The notes below the pieces were generated by a model. It made no database searches and was not told the DNA's origin. It was given only the letters and a program-made list of their open reading frames with translations. Both the position numbers and the translations under genes were made by a program. A stretch of DNA of 64,000 nt. It comes from Mantis religiosa (lineage: Eukaryota; Arthropoda; Insecta; Mantodea; Mantidae). Shown here in pieces: positions 22,604-35,400 of the stretch (the stretch's first letter is position 1; each line of letters starts with the position of its first letter). Location of the stretch: the NCBI GenBank assembly GCA_030765055.1, contig JAUKNK010000147.1, positions 3,006,001 through 3,070,000 on the forward strand, given 5' to 3'.

Positions 22604-23279
22604 TATTGGGATATAGCACTGGTTTATAACAACATCTGGGAGCTCTTTCCAATATTCTTTTATGCAAATAACACTTGTACAAGGCGACTCTTTAAGAAAA
22701 TACGTGTTTAATCCTACAGCCGAAGCAGTACGGTGCCATTCCGCGCATGCGTGCTGAGTACCGGCATTGTGTTGGTAGCTAAAGTAGCAGTTACAGAATA
22801 AATCGAATAGCCATGCTTACGTCTGTCTGTGAGTACGTTAAAACGCATTAGCAAGTTGAACATCCCACCGGTTTCGAAACATGCTTTTCGTTTGTCTTCT
22901 TAATGCAATTGTAGTTGGTGAAATTCATCTGGAGATCAGTGAACTTAATGCAAAATGCATTATGATCGAAGAAACAATAAGACAATAGATTAAAGCATTG
23001 AAAGATGGTGGCAGTAGAAGAACCGAAGTGGTTGACCTGAAGATTTGGTGCACAAATTTGAGGGAAAGGTTGGAGAGAAAAGACGCTTTCTTTTGCGAGT
23101 TTTCTAAAGCTGCAAGGAGAATTCTAATAGAAATGTGATTAAAATTATCGGAAGTTGTGCTCGCACTGGTTACCAAAAATATTGATTGTGGTAAACGTTC
23201 AGACAGTGCATTAGTTTCCTCGAGCAATGCAGTGATTTTGGTTATGACCTTTAAGATCAAATTGTCATTGGTAACAAAA
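22604..23279. other. Unassigned DNA
   Basis: A minus-strand 111-codon frame at 22925-23260 shows no domain, and I regard it as chance. Confidence 0.4.
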
Positions 23280-24591
23280 TACGAGGGCTGTTCGATAAAG
23301 AATGATCATAATTTTTGACGGTCATAATTTGTTCCACTAAAATTCAATATAGTTATATTCTGTTAGCTTAATGTAAAACAAACACGCCGTAGTAGCTTCA
23401 TTGTTGGTACTACTGGATCCCGCCTTTGAGAACCGGGAAAGTTCAGACACGTTCAGTATCGCCTACCGCAGCAGTGGAGGTAACATTCGAGGAACATTAT
23501 GTGGCTTTGAAATTCTGAGTTCGTCTCAAATATTCAGTTGAGGCCTTTACAATGATACAGGAGGCCTATGGAGAGTCTGTTTTTCCCTACAGCACAGTTC
23601 GAAGGTGGTTTAAAGTGTTTAAAGAGCGCAGAGATTCAATTTCAAAGGAAGATGGACCCAGTGACACAGTTACAGCTCTTACGGGAGAAAACATCAACAT
23701 TGCTGCTGTCACTGTGATAGAGGATAGACGAATTACTTTAACATCACTTTCTGAAATACTGAACATTTCATGGGTGCCACCCAAATGATGGTGACAGAAA
23801 CATACATGAGACGTGTTTGTGCGCGATGGGTTCCAAGACTGTTGATTCCCGAACAAAAGGTCATTCGCATGCAGATCTGCATGCAGTTAAAGTTGATGTT
23901 AGAGAAAGATCGAGAGTTTCATTCAAACGTAATTACTGCTGACGAAACTTGGCTACATTAGTTTGATCCTTAGCCCAAACAGCAAAGCTCAGTGTGAAAT
24001 TGTCCTTCATCACCAACCACCAAAATGGGAAAGTGGTTGCTTCTGCTGGGAAAGCTATGGTCATCTCATTCTTTGATATTCCTAGAATGATTTATCAACA
24101 TGTTTTACCTGCACAATCATTAACTAGAACAGTACCACAAGAATGTCCTGAAAACATTGCAAGTCCATATCAGGCGCAAAAGTTAACATTTTCAAGAAGC
24201 AGGCTGGATGGTGCACCACGTAAATGCGCGGCCGCATATTGCCAATGTTGTTGCTGAATATCTTCTAAAAATCAACATGAAGTGCATTTCTCAGCCCTCC
24301 CCTTTAGCCCATACTTTGCCTCATGTGACTTTTTTCAATTCCCTAGCTTGAAGAAACGCCTTCGCGGGAGGCATTATCCATCATCAGAAGCAGTGGTGAA
24401 GGCTGCGGAGGAGGTTTTGAAGTATCTCTCAAGAAATTATTTCCAACTTGTCTTTGAAGATAGGCAGCAAAGCTCGGACAGGTGCATCGTATTCAGGGGA
24501 GAATATTTTGAGAAGGACTATCAACATTATGTGGATGAGTAAAGGTACGTTGTCAAAAAAATGTAATCACTTTTTTTGAAAAGCCCTTGTA
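23280..24591 (+). mobile_element. mariner element, near full length, dead (lineage 2, copy 2)
   Basis: TA plus CGAGGGCTGTTCGATAAAGA opens the element, and a diverged inverted partner (AAAAGCCCTTG plus TA) closes it. The transposase is in pieces: EAYGESVFPYSTVRRWFK (helix-turn-helix, 23552 onward), EDRRITLTSLSEILNIS, then a stop. It continues as CARWVPRLLIPEQK, LEKDREFHSNVITADETWLH (first catalytic Asp), and later FPSLKKRLRGRHYPSSEAVV to the stop at 24540. The second and third catalytic blocks are degraded. The 5' leader matches copies at 4364 and 29989 closely, which defines the family. Confidence 0.88.
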
Positions 24592-24689
24592 TGTAGGTGC
24601 AAGTTTCATCAGGGATTTGGGGAAAAAAAACTATGTAACGTTGGCTTTCTATTTCAGCCAAGAAGGTGAAGCTCAAGCTAGAATGTCAA

Positions 24690-25005
24690 CCCTAAAAATC
24701 GTATGTACTCTGCTTGAGGATAGAGAGTGGACGGGGTGACGGCAGTGACATCACTTTCTGCAGTGAAGAGCACGTGACATGCTGAGTAATTCATTACGAC
24801 AATGCCCGTCTGCATGTAGCTACTCGTTCCCAAGACCTCATTTGTCTGGAAACAGCTTGATAAACCTCCATGCAGACCCGATCTAGCGGCAACAGACTGA
24901 CTGTCACTTGTTTCAGCATTTAAAAAACAATATTGGTGGTCAACGTCACCACAAGGCTAATGATATCAAAACAGCCAGGTTTGGAGTAGTTATCAAATAA
25001 AGCGT
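24690..25005 (+). pseudogene. mariner transposase C-terminus relic (lineage 5)
   Basis: HYDNARLHVATRSQDLICL holds the second catalytic block (normally HDNARPHVA). A different frame then gives PPCRPDLAATD, and a third continues as a GGQRHHKANDIKTA-type segment. This order is the end of a SETMAR-like mariner transposase. No open frame longer than a few dozen codons remains, and no inverted repeats were found. Confidence 0.6.
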
Positions 25006-26020
25006 AAGTTTACTATAGAGATAGAGTTCTAAAGATAGTTTAAGGATACAGTTGCTTTAATATTGGGGGAAATTATATTAAAATATAGATACAGCACTCA
25101 TTAAAAATAAAATTGATAAAATATTTTCTTAAAAATCACAGAGAATCTTTAGGGAAATCGATAGTAATCGCGATGTACATAAAGTCCGTGCATGTTTTCG
25201 TTGGTAAACATTAACATAGGAAGTATGCGTTTACTTCCATGGCATTTGTACACACAAAACATTTCATTACTTGATTAATTTGATAGAATGTACATGGAAA
25301 CGTGTGTTTAATTGTTATTGAATAGAACTGAGCTTCATCAAACGTTCATCGTGTACTTTGGTTAAAGCGGGAATCAGTGATGCCAATACAAAGCAGCTTC
25401 GGTATGACATTTCCTGTGCAACTTCATTATGAGGCGGCAGTGTGCTTGACAGGAAAAGAAGTGAATATCCTGGCATAAGTACTGGAGATAATGAAGGAGT
25501 TGATGCAGGGATCATTTCAGCCAAGTCCATAGAAATCGATTCAAAGAGCATCTGCAATTTGCCTAGGTTTCTCGCTGTATTTTGGCCCTAACCATATAAA
25601 CTTCAGGCCACTTTACCGTAGTCGCTTTCAAAGAGTCGCCAAAGACTGCACCCGGTATATTTAGAGTGTGTACCATCTTATTGTATTAGATGCTTTCCCA
25701 GGCTCTATCTTCATGATATCCAAGCTTCTTTCATTTTTATGAAGTGAGCTTTGTGCCAAAAGTAACTTTAATACTCGTATTCTCATAGATTCAGTAATAG
25801 AGGTAATTTCTCAAAATGGTAGTTTTGAATTTCCGAATGCGATCTGGGAATTTGAGATCTCTGAGTATAGTAGTATTCTAGCAGATGTTTACATTTACAA
25901 AATTCATTTTTGAGACAGCGAGTTTTCTTTTAGTGTACTCGAATTCCTTTAGAGGGATTTTTAGGACGACCTTGAATACCGATAATGCCATTTTTATTAT
26001 TTTCACCTTTTTTCAATCAT
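25006..26020. other. Unassigned A+T-rich DNA
   Basis: A minus-strand 80-codon frame (25315-25557) has no recognisable domain. Nothing else was found. Confidence 0.45.
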
Positions 26021-26032
26021 CACATGGGTTCA

Positions 26033-26192
26033 CTCGCCCAAATGACCTCGCTGTCGACGGGCCCTAAAACACCACTCACTCACTCACTCACTCACTCACT
26101 CACTCACTCACTCACTCACTCACTCACTCACTCACTCATTCACTCACTCACTCACTCACTCACTCACTTACTCACTCACCCACTCACTCACT
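26033..26192 (+). mobile_element. Minimal LINE 3'-end insertion with expanded CACT tail
   Basis: The insertion begins CTCGCCCAAATGACCTCG, runs through GTCGACGGGCCCTAAAACAC, and continues as a CACT repeat. It is flanked by a 12-bp duplication, CACATGGGTTCA (26021-26032 and 26193-26204). The first ~40 bp match the last bases of the LINE at 46958-47370, so I read it as a copy truncated to its very end plus tail. Confidence 0.85.
26072..26192 (+). repeat. (CACT)n microsatellite
   Basis: About thirty CACT/ACTC units with a few interruptions (CATT, CTTA, CACC) form the tail of the LINE insertion. The open frame over it is simply translated repeat. Confidence 0.95.
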
Positions 26193-26204
26193 CACATGGG
26201 TTCA

Positions 26205-27689
26205 TGTTCTCTGGGGCTGGCATTGGAGAGGTCCAAGCTCAGATTCCCAACAATCGATAGCTTTCTCATGGTCTACAATTTAATTCACCTTTAATAAAGA
26301 TAGTTTCTCATCTTTCAACTGTAATTCTGGGTTATTGTTTGTGACGGTTCCAGCCAGCAGAACTGATATTTTCTCTTAGCTATTAAATTTGAGAGCTGAA
26401 CTTTATTACTCTATAGTAAATCCTTTAGAAGAATTTCAAAACATAAAGTTTTAACTTGTACCCATGCGTCTTTTAAACTTCTTTTCCATTTACCTGGTTA
26501 TAAGGCACAAGTCTATATTATAATTTTATTTTATTCGCCTTAGTTCAAAGGAAAAGTTTTAAATTGTGTAATTCGAAATTTGTTGTTGTTCTGGAAGATT
26601 TATGTTACTTTAAAAATAAATAATTTAGAAACCACTGTAAGGAAGAAAGATTATGTAACATTTAATGCCTGATATTTTTGGAGTCTATTTGACAAATTTA
26701 AAAAAGAAGTAGACAGATTGTTAAAGTGTGTACCATTTTGAAAATAATAATATTTTGATCAGAATAGTTTTAAAATATCTATTATTTCAAGTAGAAGCCA
26801 CCTATGTTTTTTATTTTTAACCTATATTATATAAAAATAGGTGATTTTATTACAAATATCAATATTGATTTTTTATTTCTGTGAATATTTAAGTGAATTT
26901 AAACTCATGCAATACAAACGTGAACTTTGTACTTTGCGAACGCGAGATTTGCGTTAAATTTCAGTAGAGCATCTGCTAAACAATGTTTATTATTAGACTC
27001 AACTGTGGTTTCAACGCCATCTTCACAGACTTCTAGACCCAACAAGGTTGTTCTAGCATATGCCAGGGTCAAAGGAAATTATAATTTTGTTCTGCCACTA
27101 CCTCAGCTTTCCTTAGAATGGCTCTGCTAACATTTCTGTAGTCATCGTGCATATCCATGTTAAGAGTAGTCATACAAGGCCCGTTGCCTCAGACTTAACT
27201 AATGTACAGGTCCTTTCAAAATTGTTTGCACTATGTAACTAGTATTCCATACTTACCGTTATCGTTACTCTCACAATGGTACCTCAAATAGGTGATGCAA
27301 GAAGCACTAGTTGGTTGAGTAAAAACACCTATTCTTTAATACTCATTGTGATATTACAATTTGTAAAAGTATATAACTAAACATATTTCGAACGAATGGT
27401 ATTGTTGTGCGGCTGCCACAAGTCGGAGACGGGCGCGTGGACCAGAGAGTGACAGGAGGAGGCTCTAGAGCGTTCGGTCCATTGTTGCCGAGAAATTTCT
27501 CGGAAGGTCTGCGGCATTATACCTGTAAAGTAAGTGTCGTTGGAAGGGGTTACCGCCAAGTCTTGTAGGGGCCTTACGACAGAAACAATTCCAGGACTAT
27601 GTCGTTCAGTGGTTCAATGGGGGCTTTGCTATTAAGACTGTGAGAAACGGTGGCATTTTAGTATGTAGGTTTTTTATTTTTATTTTGTA
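26205..27689. other. Unassigned A+T-rich DNA
   Basis: There is no convincing gene. About 27395-27660 is less A+T-rich, with a short minus-strand frame I cannot identify. Confidence 0.4.
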
Positions 27690-28565
27690 TTATTTATCAA
27701 TGTTTTTATGAAGAGGAATTTGGAATAGAAAGAGGATGTGTTTAGGTTAGGTGGAGGAGGAAACTGGCATGTTTGTATCGTTCCCCGGGGTCGATATTGT
27801 ATTCCCCTACACCACGAATATGGGTGTTGGAATTTTGGGATAGGGAGTCGAAGAATTTTTGGGAGAGGAGAGCATGTATTCATTTAGGAGGAGAAAGGAT
27901 AGGTCGCGGTGAACGTGTTTGGAATATACCAATCGGCATTGACTGCGGTACGGAGAAATCTGTTTTGGAGGCGTTGAGTGTGTGTTTTGGCAGCAATGGT
28001 GCACACTGGGCAGGCGTAGGTGAGGTGCGGCAAAGAACTTGCTTGTACAGGAGAAATTTGTTGGATAGGGACCAGGCGGATTTTCTCTGATAGAGGAATA
28101 TAGAAATTCCATCCTGCGAGCAACCTTGTTGTACAGGTCTGCTTTCCAGTTTAGCTTCTGGTTCAGCTTGACGCCTAGGTATTTTGCGCAAGTCGACCAA
28201 TGGACGGAACCACCGGTAATCCGCAGCTCTAGAATATCGGCCTCTAAACGCCGCGTAAACGTCACTGCTTACGACTTGCTGGGATTTAGTGTGAGGCGCC
28301 AGGTGTTAAACCAAATCGTCAGTTTGTCCGCATAGATCTGCAGCCTGCGTACAGCAACTTGGTGGCGTGTGGAGGCGGTTGTTATAGCAGTATCGTCAGC
28401 AAACTGGTACTACGTACAGCCTTGTAGGATGGTACTGTATTGATGGATATCAGAAAGAGCAGGGGTCCAAGCACACTTCCTTGACGAACCCCCACATGGA
28501 TGGGATGGGAGGATGCCGGCATTCCAGAAACAATGGCTGGGAGTTATAAAAAAACCGCAAGGTGT
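27690..28565 (-). pseudogene. Jockey-type LINE reverse transcriptase fragment (copy 2)
   Basis: Minus strand from about 28565: GVRQGSVLGPLLFL, INTVPSYKA, then after a frame change QFADDTAITTAS with the catalytic Asp pair. Next come AVTFTRR-type and YLGVKLNQKLNWKADLYNKV blocks (27807-28265 frame). RT thumb and C-terminal motifs follow in shifting frames (RTAVNADWYIPNTFT). The T-rich plus strand near 27670-27710 may be the tail. At least three frame changes make it dead. It is related to, but distinct from, the copy at 14694-15850. Confidence 0.85.
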
Positions 28566-29010
28566 AAGAACCGGCAGTTTTTTGTAGGATATTGTAACAG
28601 TTGACGATAGAAATGACTTCATTCGTTTGTTTTCGTGCAGCAAAATACCGAGTCAGCCACCATGAAGACAGCCGATTGTCAATTTCACGGCTTTTTACTG
28701 TACCAAAACTTGCTTTAAATTTCTGCAACCCAGATTTCCGAAACTACGTAACCCATGCAAAAAGTAGTATGCCATTCACATGTAAGCAAATAAAGGAATC
28801 TGGGAATTTAAAAAAAAAACTCGGCGCAAGTGCATCGTTTATGCAAACGTTTGATCGTTTCGTATAAAGTGCTTACCACATTAGTATCGCAATATCCTAT
28901 CCCTACAGCCACTCGCATATTGCGTTTGTATATTTAATTACTTTTAATGTTAACGGTCAATTGGACACTTCTGCTAAAGCAGAAGTACAGAAGGAAGTAG
29001 ATTTCAGCTA
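28566..29010. other. Unassigned DNA
   Basis: The 88-codon plus-strand frame 28601-28867 shows no domain. Confidence 0.4.
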
Positions 29011-29988
<978 letters not shown>

Positions 29989-31259
29989 TACGAGAGATGT
30001 TCACTAAATTATGACCATAATTCTTTACGGTCATAACTTTTCGCACTAAAATTCAAACTTATTACATTCTGTTAGCTTAATGTGAAACAAACACGCCGTA
30101 GTAGTCTCACTGTTGCTACTCCTGGTTCCCGCCTCTGAGAACCAGGCAAAGTCAGACAGGTTCTGTATCGCCTACCACTGCAATGGAGGCAAAACGCAAG
30201 GAACAATATGCGACTTTTAAATTCTATTTTACTCTCAACAAATCTACAGTTGAGGCCTATACATTATTACAGGAGGCCTATGGAGAATCTGTTCTTCCCT
30301 ACAGCACAGCTCAAAGGTGGTTTAAAATGTTAAAGGAGGGGAGACAATCAATTTCAAAGAAAGGTGCCACCCACACGTTGGTGACAAAAACATTACACAT
30401 GAGACGTGTTTGTGCGCGATGGGTTCCGAGACTGTTGATTCCCGAACAGAAGAACACTCGCATGCAAGTCTGCATGCAGTTAAACTTGATCTTAGAGGAA
30501 GATCCGGAGTTTCTTTCAAACGTAATCACTGCTGATGAAACTTGGCTACATTATTTTGATCCTCAGAGCAAACAGCAAAGCTCAGTTTGGAAATTTCCTT
30601 CATCATCAATCCCCAAAGAAGCAAAAGTGGTTACTTCTGCTGGGAAACTTATCGTCATCTCATTCTTTGGTACTCTTGGATGGTGTATGAGCATGTTGCA
30701 CCTGCACACACATCAGTAACTGGACAATATTAGAGGGATGTCCTGAGAACATTGCAAGTGCATATCAGGCACAAAAGACTACATTTATGTGACGCAGGCT
30801 GGATGCTGAACCATGATAATGTGCGGCCACCTGTTGGCAATGTTGTTGCTGAATATCTTGCAAAAATCAACGTGAAGTGCATCCCTCACCCTCCTTATAG
30901 TCCGGATTTAGTCCCATGTGACTCTTTTCTATTCCCTAACTTGAAGACACGTCTTCGTGGGAGCCATTATCCATCATCAGAAGCAGTGGTGAAGGCTGCG
31001 GAGGCAATTTTGAAGGATCTTTCAAAAATGGTTTCCAGCATGTCTTGGAAGACTGGCAGAAACGCTGTAACAAGTGCATCGCATTCAGGGGAGACTAGCC
31101 TGAGAACGCCCTTCAAAATAATGAGGATGAGTAGTGTGACTGTGCGGTGTTTTGGGGTCCGTCAACAACGAGGTCATTTGGGCCCGATCAAAATTATGAG
31201 GATGAGTAAAGGTATGCTGTCAACAAATTGTGAAAATTCTTTATTGAACAGCCCTCGAA
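29989..31259 (+). mobile_element. mariner element with nested insertion (lineage 2, copy 3)
   Basis: It opens TA/CGAGAGATGTTCACTAAATTATGA and closes with the complement of a CGAGGGCTGTTCAATAAAGA repeat at 31259. The transposase ATG at 30183 starts MEAKRKEQYATFKFYF. A helix-turn-helix (EAYGESVLPYSTAQRWFKML) is followed by a deletion of some 40 codons. Then CARWVPRLLIPEQK, ITADETWLHYFDP (first Asp) and a stop at 30717. A second frame holds LNHDNVRP (second Asp) and PYSPDLVPCDSFLFP (third), consistent with DD34D. A 54-bp LINE end sits in the last codons, with its duplicated target. Confidence 0.9.
31134..31187 (-). mobile_element. 54-bp minimal LINE 3'-end insertion
   Basis: Read on the minus strand it is TCGGGCCCAAATGACCTCG, GTTGTTGACGGACCCC, AAAACACC and a decayed CACT-like tail. 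The target of 21 bp is duplicated at 31113-31133 and 31188-31208 (TCAAAATWATGAGGATGAGTA, one mismatch). The uninterrupted target is seen in the sister mariners, confirming insertion. Confidence 0.85.
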
Positions 31260-32179
31260 TATAAATTAAAATATGCTACTTTAACACGCAGACTATATTT
31301 TAGATGTTCCATTGTTTGACGTGCAACGGTTTAGTGATGGGACCCGAAAAGTAGACCATGTCATGTTAATGTTTTGTACTTGTAACGTAAAGATAATATT
31401 ATATAGTAAAAAATTTCGAAAAATCCTTGGTAGTGTTAACTTAACTGTTAATATATTCTTAACTGCCTTTGATGCTCTCCTGCTCTGCCTAAGTGCTACA
31501 CATCGTTGTAAATTTTCTTAGCCCTACTTTATTTCACTTTATTTTCTTGTATCACTTTTTTACGCCAAAGATATAACCTTCCAACCGTAGGGACATGACA
31601 TATACGCAACAAGAGATTCGCAACAAAAATGTTGAGTATGTAGATTGCTGTAAATGGCCAACTGAAGGCCAGGGTGTAGCGGAAGAAACATAGATGCTTG
31701 CATATAGCTAGAGATAGATTCACATACATAGAGTACTATCTTGTGATATTCTATTACTTTTTAGAGTATTTAATATTCTTCACCTACGAAAGAAGTTCCT
31801 TGCTGATTCATTTTTATGATATAAATTATTTCAATGGGAGGTTCACAGAAAAAAGTGTAGTTTTCCTATAGGAACATCAGTCCCACGTACTTCAAATCTG
31901 TATTCCTCAACATGCATCGTAAAGAAGTGGAAAAAGTTCTTTAATTTTTTAGCTAGTTCTATATTAACGAGGTCGTATTCACTTTTTGAATCAATACAAC
32001 TTCTCAGTTTACCTCAGCGACGTGCTCCTTGTTTCCACTTGACGAGCTCACCTCCTCTTTAACACACAAATTGTATAACTCAATAGCTAAAGGCAACATT
32101 CAAATGGAATGAGGACGAACTCTCGTTGCTAATTACTGACTCAATCCGTAGAAGTAGGGATTTTATTGAGCTGTTAAAC
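31260..32179. other. Unassigned A+T-rich DNA
   Basis: No gene or named repeat. Confidence 0.5.
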
Positions 32180-32441
32180 TACAGGGTGCCTCACAAAGAA
32201 GCAGGGAATTTGTATTGACAGACGCCTGGAACAACGTCACACTTGAAACCACCCAGAATGCCATCCGATGTGGGTTACAACGTCTACGATCCTGTGTGGA
32301 ATCCAAAGGAAATCATTTTGAGCACGTGCATTGATTATGAAAAATCGAGGGGTGGTGTCAGTAAAATAAAAATGAAAATGCGTTTCCAAATCATGATAAA
32401 GAATCTAAGAAATTTACTGAACTTTTGTGGGGCACCCTGTA
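32180..32441 (+). mobile_element. Short non-autonomous mariner-type derivative
   Basis: The ends are TACAGGGTGCCTCACAAA and the complement of TACAGGGTGCCCCACAAAAG, an inverted pair of about 18-20 bp. Inside, AWNNVTLETTQNAIRCGLQ and SCVESKGNHFEHVH are the last residues of a mariner/Tc1 transposase. At 262 bp this is an internally deleted relic mobilised, if ever, by a full-length relative. Confidence 0.8.
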
Positions 32442-32557
32442 AAATAAATAAAAGAAGTTATCTTTCCCATTATGAGTTTTATTTTGTACATCAACAAACT
32501 TCGACAAACATATTATAATGACTGAGACGGAGATTTATTTAACGTTACTTCATAATT

Positions 32558-33498
32558 TGGTGTGGGTTCTTTTTCTGTTCGTTGTCCTAATGTGTGCTTG
32601 TTTAGGGCTGTAGTGTGAAAGGTTTGACGGTGAGGTGGAAAGGTGGGTGTTTTGTCTAATCGTCGGTGAGCTGGGATCTCTTTCTCAGGGTTCGGTTATG
32701 AAAAGTCGTGTGGACCGTCTTTCAATTCCTTTATTTTTCTTTAGCCGGGCTCTCGTAGCTCTCTTGTTAACACTTGCGTTGTCTTCCTAATTTTCCTTTC
32801 CCCTTTACGATATTTTTACGTTGCTTCGCGGACTCCCTTGTTATTCCCTATATTTGCACCTGCTTTATGACCATAACTCTAAGTCGGACTGCGACATCTG
32901 ATCCTACTTTTATCACAATACTCAGTACCGGAGTAACCTTCCAATAACACTTCTTCTCCCCGTCGTCCTCACTAGCAGAGTGACGCTCTTTTGCCTGTCG
33001 TATTTTCAGCTTCTATCCTAGCTTTTCTTTCCTATCACCGCCCATTTTCTATTCCTTTCCTATTTTACGCCTATCACGTGGTTTACTCTACATTTTATTG
33101 GCAGGGTTTATTTCTTTAATTTTCTCTTGTTGGTCACCTCCGTATGTCGTTCCTCTGCATCAGTACTATTCTCCGCCCCTCAGGGTTGTATGACCTCTCA
33201 GCGTCATAACGGTATTCTATCATGCTTGGCTGAGTTTTCCTTATACCTCGCATATTTTACTGGCGTCTTGATGTCGGTTCTATTGTTCTGTGTTTCCTGC
33301 CTTGTCTGTGTGCCCAGAGGCAACTCCTGTCCAATTTTTCCTTCATTTGTACTGTATTGCTATTTCGAATATTCTTTTTAACTTTGTTTCTTATATCATT
33401 TATTCCCTTTTTATTCCCATTATGCTTATTTATGATCTCTACTGTTGTATTAGTTTCTATTGATCTTTTCCCTCTTAGAACCTGAGGTTTCTGCTTCA
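32558..33498 (-). repeat. Gypsy 3' LTR
   Basis: 941 bp, TGGTG...CTTCA on the plus strand, same length as the 5' LTR. The plus-strand open frames inside it (e.g. 33127-33381) recur in the other LTR and are not genes. Confidence 0.95.
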
Positions 33499-33516
33499 AA
33501 TGCCCTTCGGAGGAAT
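33499..33516 (-). other. Possible polypurine tract
   Basis: The minus strand reads CCGAAGGGCATT directly before the 3' LTR. Purine content is modest, so the assignment rests mainly on position. Confidence 0.35.
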
Positions 33517-34205
33517 ATTGCTATTTTTCTCACAAGTTGGGAAAAATTTCAAATTCCTTCGAAAGTCCCACTAAACCGCGACCTTCAAAGTTTAACTAAC
33601 GTGCTAACGCTGACAATTGTTACCTAGTTTCTCCTCTTTCCCTTCGTCAACGCAAGTGCAAGCAAGGAGCTTTAGAGCGTTTGTTTGGTTGTTTTTTTAC
33701 AATAAAATACAGACATACATTTATACATTTATACCCTTATATACATTATTATATATTTTCTTACTTTTCAATGTGTCCAATATTTTACATTACGTTATCA
33801 ATCTGATTTTGCATTTTTGGATTGTCTCTGATTTTCTCTATTTATTTACATTATTTGTTTTATTGTTGTCTTGTGGGCTTTACATTGCCTCTTTAAGTAT
33901 AGTGAACCTTTAATGTTTCATACACTGTCACTCGCGTCACTGCAATGTCGTGATTGCTTTTGTGTTCGGCACTTGTATTTATAATTCCTTGTATGTTCCG
34001 CTAACTTATTCTAAGTACAAATTTTTTTTATTAGTATAACCAGGTGTAGCATTTGTTTATATTATAGTTAAATTCCATCGCGTTTATTCTCTATGTCCGT
34101 TATTCTTATTTCTGTGAAACGTGTGTATTTCTTCTATTTGTAACAAAGTGGTGTTTACTAATTACCTGTGCCGTACATTAATGGGTTCAGTGACTCCGGT
34201 TCGCG
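33517..34205. other. Gypsy 3' non-coding region
   Basis: About 690 bp between the integrase stop and the 3' LTR. The minus strand has no env-like frame. Confidence 0.6.
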
Positions 34206-35400
34206 TCAGGTAATGGTTTGAGTATGTGTGATTTCCAGTTCTTTAAAGGGTCGTAATAGTGCTATGTTATATCTACCTATGTTTTTCTTCGTTTTATAGT
34301 CTACCAGCTCAAAAGAACGATCACCGAACTTCGCAACGATCATAGCCGGCCCTTCCCAAAGGATATGCAGTTTTTGTGATGTTTTGTTAAGCATTGAAGA
34401 TTTGTTGTGGGTTCTCACTAGCACCTTATCTCCTATGTTCGGCGTCCATTTCTTTTTGTATCTTTTCTTCCTTTTATTTCTAGTTTCTGCTCGTTTCCTT
34501 AGGCGTTCGTAGGCTTCTTGTATTTGCTGGATTTCGTTCATTTCGTCTGTGTTAATTGCTCTTTTTAAGCCTGGTAAAATGCTTTCTGGCGTTTGGTTTA
34601 GGTGTAGCTTGACTGGCGCTATACCAGTGTTCGGGTTGATCGTGTTGTTCATGATTTTTTCTATTAGTGGTAGTTGGGGGACCCACGAGGTATGTCTTTT
34701 GCGGTATGTTAATATTCGCAGGTAGATGGATAGATCCCTCATCGAGCTCTCGCACGGGTTACTTTCCGGGTGGTATGCTGTGGAATTATATATTTTGATA
34801 CCTGATGTTCTTATCTTATTTACGAAATGTTTGCCTTTGTGTATGGACGCGTTATCCGCCAAAATGGCGTCCATTTTACCATATTTCGGTATGAAATCGT
34901 CCAGAATTTTGCTTGCACAATTCGCGCTTGTTAGCCTCTTCATCGGGTATAATTTAGTGAATTTGGTAAATACGTCCACCATTACGAATATGTACTTCAT
35001 TCCTGCCGTTCCTGTAGGCATTGGTCCATGAGCATCTATTGTGACGAGAGCTAGTGGTTTGTCGCGTAATATTGATATTGGTGGAGTGTCGTATTTCACG
35101 TTCATGGGTTTTGCTTTCTGGCAGATAATGCAGGCAGATATACGTTGCCGTACTTTGTGTTGGAGCCGAGGGATATAAAAATACTCCTCTATCGTCAAAC
35201 ACGTTTTTTCTGTTCCCCCGTGGATAATTGCTGTATGAAATGAATCAATTATAAGATTTTCAAGGACGCGTGGGGCGTATGTTCGCCATGTTGGATGGTG
35301 TCTACCTTGAAGTTTATAAAGGATTCCATCACGTTTGCCATATAGTCCTTTTGTGTCTTTCTGAATTTCAGGAGCTGTTGTTAAAATTTTAGCAAGTTTG
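34206..35400 (-). CDS. pol: Gypsy integrase (pol, 3' part)
   Basis: Integrase inserts the cDNA into the host chromosome. The frame is open from about 35400, before the TTG-started segment at 35198. It contains FHTAIIHGG (two His) and ACIICQKAK (two Cys), the HHCC zinc-binding domain. The catalytic core has VTIDAHGP (Asp), AILADNASIH (Asp) and NPCESSMRDL (Glu), a complete DDE triad. A basic region (KRKKRYKKKW) and a GDKVLVRTHN/WEGPAMIV C-terminal domain follow, ending at 34206. No chromodomain is visible. It is joined to RNase H through a frame change near 35415. The integrase itself looks intact. Confidence 0.92.

Noticed and set aside
22925..23260. 111-codon minus-strand frame
   Set aside because: Composition is ordinary for this DNA, no motif is visible, and it abuts but does not belong to the neighbouring mariner.
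25985..26260. Frame with repeated THSL units, superficially like a repeat protein
   Set aside because: Product of the CACT microsatellite attached to a LINE end.
33127..33381. 84-codon frame repeated almost identically at 40879-41130, suggesting a duplicated gene
   Set aside because: Both lie inside the paired LTRs, so the duplication is that of the LTR; no gene domain is seen.
33499..34205. Possible env gene of an errantivirus-like element
   Set aside because: No minus-strand frame with signal peptide or membrane segment is present between integrase and the 3' LTR.
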